Source: Bacteroidales bacterium
GTDB taxonomy: Bacteria; Bacteroidota; Bacteroidia; Bacteroidales; F082
Direction: 5' to 3'
NCBI GenBank assembly: GCA_024762735.1
Contig: JANTGU010000010.1
Coordinates: 1 to 19,079 of the forward strand
DNA: 19,079 nucleotides
A program made the translations under genes and the position numbers. Shown piece after piece: positions 13,529-19,079 of this stretch. How positions within the stretch are numbered: position 1 is the first letter of the stretch; each line of letters starts with the position of its first letter. The notes under the pieces were generated by a model, which did no database searches, was not told the DNA's origin, and saw nothing but the letters and a program-made list of their open reading frames with translations.

Positions 13529-15928
13529 TTACTCTACCAGTCGAATCAAAGCCGATTGACCTGGTGCTAAATTGAACCAAAAAATCAGGTTGTTATCCGC
13601 ATACTTTTGAGCAGGTTTTAAGCCATTAACGGTTACGGCTTTTGCTTTTACAGCAAAGGATAACCCTACAAGAGGATCTTTTGCTGGATTGGTAACACGA
13701 ATTCTGCCATCGGACAAAACAACATATTCAATCTGGTTAATTGCCAGCTGGTAGTTCATGAAATCCTCCACGGTAGTAACGTTCAATAATCCATTTAATT
13801 TAAGTTGTTGCATCAGTGAAAGGGTACGGTTAAATCCTTCCATAGCTACCACGGTGCTGTCGTTGTCATATTTCCAGAAACCTTTTCCGGGCTTAGTCCA
13901 GGCAGGGTAACAATGATTGATCTCCACACCCCAGTTATGGGTAAAAAGATTCAGCTGATAGGGTGAGAAAAAGTAGTTCCACAACCCTTCCTTTTCGATA
14001 TAAAGCACACTGGCAGTAGGCCAATGGTAAAAACCGGCTGTCCGGGTGGGGTGTTGCCAATAGTCGGGTTTGGGAAAGAAGTCACCGTATCCTGAATACA
14101 TTTTTTCGATGGAACCAAAAAACCCCCATCTGGCAAAGGTTTGATAATCCTCGTAATAGGGATTCCAAAAATAGTGTATGCCATATTTTTTCCAAAGCGG
14201 CGCGGCATAGTTAAGCGGGCCGTCGCAAACAAAATCTTCACGGTTGTTGCTTGCAAGGTTGTTGTAACCGTGGTCAATCCAGCTTGGAGAGTTAAAATAT
14301 TTTTGCATGTAGGCCAATGCACTCGCTAAACGCTCGGGGGTGGTGGTAAACTGTTCGGGGGTGTGTAGGCAGATTTCGTTTCCTTTTTGATGGACTTGAT
14401 GCAGAAAACCGGCAAAAGCCGTATCGGTTTTTATGGCGGATTCCAAAGAGGTAAATAAGCTGTCCGATGCCATGGTATTGGTCACACTGTCAGGATTGTC
14501 ATAAAAAACACTCTTGGTAACAGGAATATTGTACTTAACAAATCCTCCAACAGCGCTATCGGCATCAACCACCTTTTCCGAACCGAAATAGGTTGCCCGG
14601 TGAGTGCGGATATCACCCCAGTCGGCATGTTCGCTCCAGATGTATGTGGCCAAATAGCCATTGGGGTTTTTCATGAATCGGGGAAGCCGTTCCGGCTTGA
14701 TACCTGCGAAAATTTTGAAGCTGTTATCTCTTTTCCCGCCTCTGTTGTATAATGATGTTGATTCATTAATTTTGTAATCAAAAGTATCGGCATCTAGCGG
14801 AAATCTTAAAAATGGGTGGTCTTTTTCGTAGTCAAGATTGATAACGGCCAAATGGGTTTGAGTGTTTAGTTGCAGTGATGAAACATCGGAACTATGGTAA
14901 ACTGCCAACAGTGTTGATCCATTGCTCAATGAGAAACCCTGCTTGTCCAACCAATATTCGTTTTGGAACTCATTAATATCCGATTTCCGGTTGGCTCGTA
15001 ATACTTCCTGTAAGGGCATAGCATATTCAATCAGTAGTGCCGACCGGCTGACTTCCACCTGTTTTTTGTATCGCCTTGAAATGGTTACCTCAATTTCCGG
15101 GCTGTTTTTATTACAATGCAGCAGCAGCTTTACCGATTCAAATTTCGAGATGGCTTTAAAAGTGAGGTAGGTTTCTTCGCCATGGGTTTTAATGTTGGCA
15201 AGTTTAAAAAGAGCAAAGTCCTGGTGGAGGATATTTTTATATTTTTCATGATAAAAATAGCGGATATAGTTCGTCATTGGGTTCCCCGCGGTGTCGCTGA
15301 TAAAAAAGCCATCCCCGGTTTTGTTCCATATTTTGTAGAAATTATTTTTAAAAATCAAGGTGCCTTTTGCCAGGGTTACATATTCTGGTAAGGTTTTTAG
15401 GTCGGTTAAAAACGACGGGTTGTGCAACGGTTTAAACGAGATCGTTAGGTCATCCACCAACACTCTGTATTTTTTTCCCTGGTTCCAGAGGTAAATTTTA
15501 AGCTTCCCGGTTTTGGTTATCGAGGCCGGGATGGTGATGGAATCGCGAAAGGGAATCCAGACTTTTTTATGATCAAGCACAGGCTTCAAGGGTATTCCCT
15601 GCCAAAAGGCGGTCTTCCCATTATTTTCGATGGACACCACGTAAAGTGCATTGGGATGGAGGGTGTCGCTAAAAACAACCCCGCCAATGGTAAGCACCGT
15701 GTTTTTATTGCGTGTTGTCACGGGAAACAACATCTCCGCGCCAAGACCGTAGGGGTGGATCGAATCGGTAAAAGCAGCATAGTTACCCGAATGAGCATGA
15801 GTGCTGTCGATGTTGCCAACATTTATCCAATGAATCAGGGTGTCAGCACTTTCTACCCTGTTTTGGAATGATTGTGAAAACCCTTGAAGCGACAGTGACA
15901 TCAGCACTGCCAGCAAAAGATGTTTCAA
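13529..15928 (-). CDS. Large secreted protein with polysaccharide-deacetylase-like motifs
   Basis: The 799-aa protein opens with a clear Sec signal peptide (MKHLLLAVLMSLSLQGFSQ). Its start is TTG at 15928-15926: no in-frame ATG lies between it and the upstream stop, and an internal Met (residue 10) would cut the signal in half. An N-terminal beta-rich region (~30-165, with HAHSGNYAAF) resembles a carbohydrate-binding or jelly-roll module. A middle beta-rich region follows (~190-410). From ~424 the sequence resembles a NodB/polysaccharide deacetylase fold: YLATYIWSEHADWGD, then GNEICLHT (~516-523, compare NodB motif 2 GHEIxxHT), then SWIDHGYNN. A small beta domain ends it (~730-799). It is co-directional with the butyrate kinase-family gene, 38 bp upstream, so probably in one operon. 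Secretion is secure; the enzyme class is tentative and the substrate unknown. Confidence 0.75.
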   Translation of the reverse strand: MKHLLLAVLMSLSLQGFSQSFQNRVESADTLIHWINVGNIDSTHAHSGNYAAFTDSIHPYGLGAEMLFPVTTRNKNTVLTIGGVVFSDTLHPNALYVVSIENNGKTAFWQGIPLKPVLDHKKVWIPFRDSITIPASITKTGKLKIYLWNQGKKYRVLVDDLTISFKPLHNPSFLTDLKTLPEYVTLAKGTLIFKNNFYKIWNKTGDGFFISDTAGNPMTNYIRYFYHEKYKNILHQDFALFKLANIKTHGEETYLTFKAISKFESVKLLLHCNKNSPEIEVTISRRYKKQVEVSRSALLIEYAMPLQEVLRANRKSDINEFQNEYWLDKQGFSLSNGSTLLAVYHSSDVSSLQLNTQTHLAVINLDYEKDHPFLRFPLDADTFDYKINESTSLYNRGGKRDNSFKIFAGIKPERLPRFMKNPNGYLATYIWSEHADWGDIRTHRATYFGSEKVVDADSAVGGFVKYNIPVTKSVFYDNPDSVTNTMASDSLFTSLESAIKTDTAFAGFLHQVHQKGNEICLHTPEQFTTTPERLASALAYMQKYFNSPSWIDHGYNNLASNNREDFVCDGPLNYAAPLWKKYGIHYFWNPYYEDYQTFARWGFFGSIEKMYSGYGDFFPKPDYWQHPTRTAGFYHWPTASVLYIEKEGLWNYFFSPYQLNLFTHNWGVEINHCYPAWTKPGKGFWKYDNDSTVVAMEGFNRTLSLMQQLKLNGLLNVTTVEDFMNYQLAINQIEYVVLSDGRIRVTNPAKDPLVGLSFAVKAKAVTVNGLKPAQKYADNNLIFWFNLAPGQSALIRLVE

Positions 15929-15966
15929 TATGGTAAAACGAGGTGTAATATTTTAAAGGATTAACA

Positions 15967-17040
15967 TTAATATTCCTTAACCGTTAACTCGTTGCGTAGC
16001 ACACGGCTGGCAAACACGGCCAACGCTTCAAAATCGTTTACAACGGGATAGAGGGCAATGGGTGCTATTTTGCCTATCCGCCGTTTCACATTTTCGAGAA
16101 AACGTTCGCTGTCGAAAATCAATCCCGTAAGGATAATGGCATCCACTTCCCCTTCGAGGGTGGCATAATGGGAGGCAATTTCTTTGGAAACCTGATACGA
16201 CAAGGCATAAGAGATGGCTTGCGCTTTTTCGTCCCCTTCGGCAATCAGGCGGTTGATTTTCTGAAGGCTGTCGGTGCCCAGGTAGGCCTTGTAACCGCCC
16301 TCTTCACGAATCATTTTTAACACCTCTTCTTTGGTGTGTTCGCCACTAAAACAATACTCCACCAACTGTCCCATGGGAAGTGTTCCTGTACGGGTAATGG
16401 AAAAGGGGCCACCACCGTCGAAAGCCTGGTTTACATCTACCACGCACCCTTTTTGGTGCGCACCGATGGAGATGCCGCCACTACCAATGTGGCATACAAT
16501 CAAATTCAACTCCTCGTATTTCTGGTTGCGCGATTTGGCGTACTTGCAGGCCACATGTTTATGGTTTAACGCGTGAAAAATCGACTTACGCTCAAAATCA
16601 GGATGCCCGGTAACACGAGCCACATCCGACAACTCATCTACCACCACGGGGTTAACCATAAAAGCATTTTTGCCCAGCATTTCAGCAATCTTGAAGGCTA
16701 TAATTCCTCCCAGGTTGGTGGCATGCACACCCATAACCCCCACTTCGAGGTCGCGTACCATCTCTTCGTTAATGTGATAAACACCCTGCGAAACCGGCTT
16801 TACCAGCCCGCTACGCCCCATAATCATTTCGATGTCATCAAGGGTAACCTGGTTAGATTCTAGCTCCTTCATCACCAGTTGCAGTCTGAAATCACTTTGG
16901 TCGGTCACTTTTTCAAAGCCGTTTAGCTCCTCTTCGGAGTGGCGGATTGTTTTTAAAAAAACCGGTTCGTTATTGCGATATACGGCAATTTTTGTTTCGT
17001 GAACCTCCGGGTAAATGATAAGAATTTTTTTGGAAATCAT
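15967..17040 (-). CDS. buk: Butyrate kinase family protein (divergent ASKHA acyl kinase)
   Basis: Butyrate kinases interconvert butyryl phosphate and butyrate with ATP. At 357 aa the length is normal. I start at the ATG at 17040 (MISKKILIIYP), because a 40-residue N-terminal extension from an earlier ATG has no family counterpart. Family motifs are clear: GLVKPVSQGVYHINEEM (~78-94), ATNLGGIIAFKIA, GHPDFERKSIFHALNHKHVA (145-164), and VDVNQAFDGGGPF with TRTGTLP (~201-222). Several catalytic motifs are altered: the first phosphate loop NPGSTSTK reads YPEVHETK (10-17), HxGGGIS reads HIGSGGIS with one extra residue, and LTGG reads LTGL. No phosphate butyryltransferase gene is adjacent. It may be a low-activity or repurposed paralog. 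Confidence 0.88.
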   Translation of the reverse strand: MISKKILIIYPEVHETKIAVYRNNEPVFLKTIRHSEEELNGFEKVTDQSDFRLQLVMKELESNQVTLDDIEMIMGRSGLVKPVSQGVYHINEEMVRDLEVGVMGVHATNLGGIIAFKIAEMLGKNAFMVNPVVVDELSDVARVTGHPDFERKSIFHALNHKHVACKYAKSRNQKYEELNLIVCHIGSGGISIGAHQKGCVVDVNQAFDGGGPFSITRTGTLPMGQLVEYCFSGEHTKEEVLKMIREEGGYKAYLGTDSLQKINRLIAEGDEKAQAISYALSYQVSKEIASHYATLEGEVDAIILTGLIFDSERFLENVKRRIGKIAPIALYPVVNDFEALAVFASRVLRNELTVKEY

Positions 17041-17129
17041 AGCGTTGATATTTAATCGGATAAAAATAGCAAACATTTGACAACAGAGCAGCATGAACCT
17101 GAAAAAAGGTTTTTTTAAGTTGAAAACGT

Positions 17130-17137
17130 TATTTTTG
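17130..17137 (+). promoter_or_regulatory. Candidate plus-strand -7 box before the signal-peptide stub
   Basis: TATTTTTG matches TAnnTTTG exactly and points toward the small frame at 17242. The predicted leader would be about 100 nt. The -33 region is only a T run, so the call is weak. Confidence 0.35.
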
Positions 17138-17241
17138 TGAATTGAATTTATAGTTATCACCTTGATGGGGTGATGGATCAGGGGTGGAGTCAGATAGATT
17201 TTAGTGGGTACGCATCATGGTTAAAACATATACTAAGTAAC

Positions 17242-17328
17242 ATGAAGAAAGTTTTATTTGTCATTTTCCTTTTGTTTTTCAGCAATGCATCTTATTCCCA
17301 GCATCAAAATATTAAAAACACAAACTGA
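17242..17328 (+). pseudogene. 28-codon signal-peptide stub, likely remnant of a secreted-protein gene
   Basis: The frame encodes MKKVLFVIFLLFFSNASYSQ, a textbook Bacteroidota Sec signal peptide with cleavage after SYSQ or before it, then eight more residues and a TGA. No continuation was found in other frames before the flavodoxin terminator begins about 40 nt later. A signal peptide with almost no mature protein suggests the 5' end left behind after deletion of the rest of a gene. A real small secreted peptide cannot be excluded, since a -7-like box lies upstream. Confidence 0.5.
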
Positions 17329-17369
17329 ACTGTTCCGGCGTAATGGTTTCTTGCGCAGAAATAAAGGAA

Positions 17370-17403
17370 ACAAAAAAAGCTGTCTCATCTCTGAAACAGC
17401 TTT
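17370..17403 (-). terminator. Intrinsic terminator of the flavodoxin gene
   Basis: Read on the minus strand, AAAGCTGTTTCA pairs with TGAGACAGCTTT (one G-U pair) around a GAGA (GNRA-type) tetraloop, followed by a T run. This 12-bp stem begins 20 nt after the flavodoxin stop codon. It is one of the clearest RNA structures in the window. Confidence 0.88.
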
Positions 17404-17423
17404 GGAATTCTTTTATCAGTAAC

Positions 17424-17942
17424 CTACTCTCCCATCTCTTTGAGGAGTTGAGCAGCCCATTTTTTGGCTCTCTCTTCAGTAAGTTCATCTTCGTTATCTT
17501 CATCAATGGCCAAGCCGTAAAACATACCATCTTTCGCCCCGTCAGAATCAGTAAACCGGTATCCATCAGTGGGCCACCTGCCAATAATTTTGGCGTTCAT
17601 GTTTTGGTACTCTTCTTCAAAAAGGCCTAAAACATCAACAAAATGATCAGGGTACAGCACCTGGTCGCCCAATCCGAAGAACGCAACATATTTGTTGGTC
17701 AAATCTTGCTTGCGCATCTCCAAATCCAAACGACTCCATTCGTTATCGTCGGAAGCATCTTCCCAGTTTTCCGCTCCAACAGTAGAGGCACCGGTTATGA
17801 TTAAATCATAATTTTTAATGTCCTCAGCGTTAAACGATTTAATGTCAAAAACATCAATATTATCGAATGCTTTGGCAATTTTTTCGGCGGCATTTTCAGT
17901 GTTTCCGCCCTTGGGCCAATACAATAAAACTATTTTTTTCAT
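17424..17942 (-). CDS. fldA: Flavodoxin (FMN electron carrier)
   Basis: Flavodoxin is a small cytoplasmic one-electron carrier that can replace ferredoxin. The 172-aa protein opens with a beta strand and FMN-phosphate loop, KKIVLLYWPKGGNTENAAEKI (residues 2-22, Asn-Thr-Glu kept). In most flavodoxins this loop reads T-x-T-G-N-T; here WPKGGNTE is a mild variant. YDLIITGAST (~45-54) and VAFFGLGDQVLYPDHFVDVLG (~86-106) are the other hallmark segments, the latter with the acidic/aromatic isoalloxazine loop. It is monocistronic: MeaB lies upstream with a 73-bp gap, and a strong terminator lies downstream. A TATTTTTA -7-like box precedes it on the minus strand. Confidence 0.93.
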   Translation of the reverse strand: MKKIVLLYWPKGGNTENAAEKIAKAFDNIDVFDIKSFNAEDIKNYDLIITGASTVGAENWEDASDDNEWSRLDLEMRKQDLTNKYVAFFGLGDQVLYPDHFVDVLGLFEEEYQNMNAKIIGRWPTDGYRFTDSDGAKDGMFYGLAIDEDNEDELTEERAKKWAAQLLKEMGE

Positions 17943-18015
17943 TTCTATAAATTTTTAACGGGGGTAAAAATACATTTTTTGAGTATTAAATATCTGTTTC
18001 ATGAAGGTAGAATGA

Positions 18016-19062
18016 TTACAAATTATTTTTATAAATTTCAATCAATTTGTCTGCTGCTTCATAGGGGGTTAAGCTGCCGGCTAAAATTTCACTTTCATAA
18101 AGCTTAATCTTGCTTTTTATCAGTTCATTACTATAAAACCGATGGATCAGAGCATCCCCGATTGCTTCCTTCATGATGGCGAGCAGTTGTTGTTTTCGAT
18201 GATGGTGGAAATAGTTGTTCTTGCGTGTTAAGGCAATATAGCTGTTGATTTGATGCTGAATTTCATCCAGCCCGCTCCCCTCAATGCTTGAGGCTGATAC
18301 TACTTGAGGGATCCACCCGCTTTCGGTGGCAGGAAATAGGTGTAGTGCATTTTGGTATTCACGCTTGGCGAGGTCGGCTTTTTGACGGTTATCACCATCG
18401 GCTTTGTTGATGACAATGAGGTCGGCCATTTCCATGATACCGCGTTTTATGCCTTGAAGTTCATCGCCGCCACCTGCCAACATCAACAACAAGAAGAAGT
18501 CAACCATTTGTGCCACGGCAGTTTCTGACTGACCCACGCCCACGGTTTCGATTAGGATGGTGTCAAATCCTGCGGCTTCACATAGCACAATCGACTCACG
18601 GGTGTTGCGTGCCACCCCTCCCAATGTACCGGCACTGGAGGAGGGCCTGATAAAGGCCTGGGGGTTTGTGCTTAGCTTTTCCATTCTGGTTTTGTCGCCT
18701 AAAATGCTGCCCCTGGTACGGCTGCTGCTTGGGTCCACGGCAAGCACGGCAACTTTTTTTCCCTTGTCAATCAGCGACAATCCGTATGTCTCTATAAAGG
18801 TACTTTTACCCACACCGGGAACACCTGTTATACCTATGCGAAACGAGTTGGCAGAGTAGGGAAGGCACAGGTTGATAAGCTGTACGGCTTGCTGTTTGTC
18901 TTCGGGCCGGGTGCTCTCTATTAATGTGATGGCACGGCTTAGCACTGCCCTGTCGCCTTGGCGGATACCGTTAAAATATTGCTCAACAGAAAGAGACTCC
19001 TTTTTGAAACGGTTTTTGATTCCCGTCGTTAACCCGGGGTTGACCATGGAAGGTTGTTCCAC
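18016..19062 (-). CDS. meaB: MeaB/ArgK-family GTPase, chaperone of methylmalonyl-CoA mutase (5' end may lie beyond window)
   Basis: MeaB is a G3E P-loop GTPase that protects methylmalonyl-CoA mutase and controls loading of its B12 cofactor in the propionate/succinate pathway. Motifs seen: Walker A GVPGVGKS (residues 80-87), AVDPSSSRTRGSILGDKTRM (~108-127), the signature SSSAGTLGGVARNTRE (~141-156), ETVGVGQSE (172-180) and NKAD (219-222). The C-terminal helix pair expected for dimerisation is present. The first start in the window is GTG at 19062, but the frame stays open to the right edge and an ATG lies at 19047, so the true N-terminus is uncertain. The mutase genes are not in the window. 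Confidence 0.93.
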   Translation of the reverse strand: MEQPSMVNPGLTTGIKNRFKKESLSVEQYFNGIRQGDRAVLSRAITLIESTRPEDKQQAVQLINLCLPYSANSFRIGITGVPGVGKSTFIETYGLSLIDKGKKVAVLAVDPSSSRTRGSILGDKTRMEKLSTNPQAFIRPSSSAGTLGGVARNTRESIVLCEAAGFDTILIETVGVGQSETAVAQMVDFFLLLMLAGGGDELQGIKRGIMEMADLIVINKADGDNRQKADLAKREYQNALHLFPATESGWIPQVVSASSIEGSGLDEIQHQINSYIALTRKNNYFHHHRKQQLLAIMKEAIGDALIHRFYSNELIKSKIKLYESEILAGSLTPYEAADKLIEIYKNNL

Positions 19063-19079
19063 GCCTTTGTTTACTTTTA

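Larger units (their letters stand above)
17041..17423. other. Intergenic region between the buk-family gene and flavodoxin
   Basis: This 383-bp stretch holds no full gene. It contains a plus-strand TATTTTTG box (17130-17137), a 28-codon signal-peptide stub (17242-17328) and the flavodoxin terminator (17370-17403). A weak minus-strand TATTTTTA (17061-17068) may belong to the buk-family promoter. The rest shows nothing I recognise. Confidence 0.6.

Overview
The window looks like chromosome from an anaerobic or facultative Bacteroidota, probably Bacteroidales/Marinilabiliales-like. The basis is repeated promoter -7 boxes of the form TAnnTTTG, few Shine-Dalgarno sequences, 'MKKxLL...SQ' signal peptides, and a MeaB / flavodoxin / butyrate kinase-family gene mix. 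The species cannot be read from the sequence. No rRNA, tRNA, CRISPR array or insertion sequence was seen.

Layout. (1) 1-2660: [NiFe]-hydrogenase maturation genes. hypF runs on the minus strand, is cut by the left edge and has a TTG start; it is divergent from hypA and hypC on the plus strand. No hydrogenase, hypB, hypD or hypE is in the window. An unrecognised 235-aa gene follows (2727-3434). (2) 3550-6915: a two-gene transcription unit with a recognisable promoter and terminator. It encodes a membrane-anchored octaheme cytochrome c of the tetrathionate-reductase-like (OTR) family and a four-helix cytochrome b carrying two tandem PAS domains. (3) 6916-13467: a 340-bp regulatory region with several dyads and two candidate promoters, then a tight seven-gene operon. 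It encodes a Tat-exported molybdopterin oxidoreductase (PsrA/PhsA-like), a four-cluster ferredoxin subunit, an NrfD/PsrC-type quinone-reactive membrane subunit, a YeeE/YedE sulfur permease split into two proteins, and two membrane-anchored rhodanese-fold proteins. (4) 13529-17040, minus strand: a divergent butyrate kinase family gene followed by a large secreted protein with polysaccharide-deacetylase-like motifs. (5) 17041-19062: a signal-peptide-only stub, flavodoxin with a strong terminator, and the GTPase meaB, which may be cut by the right edge.

How the genes may work together. Regions 2 and 3 look like one periplasmic sulfur-compound respiration module. The two promoters share an ATTCGTT -33 region and an identical TATTTTTGTA -7 region at nearly the same spacing. 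The substrate (polysulfide, thiosulfate, tetrathionate or another) cannot be decided from sequence.

The most striking observation concerns the two rhodanese-fold proteins. Both lack the catalytic cysteine in the usual loop, and both end in the same 17-residue tail, KVKVRRKKKEKAASGGC. The tail is identical in protein although 14 of its 17 codons differ synonymously, so selection appears to hold the peptide itself. A C-terminal GGC resembles in form the cysteine-bearing swinging arm of SoxY (GGCGG). The inference offered here is that these are periplasmic sulfur-carrier or scaffold proteins serving the reductase and the split permease, where no TusA gene is present.
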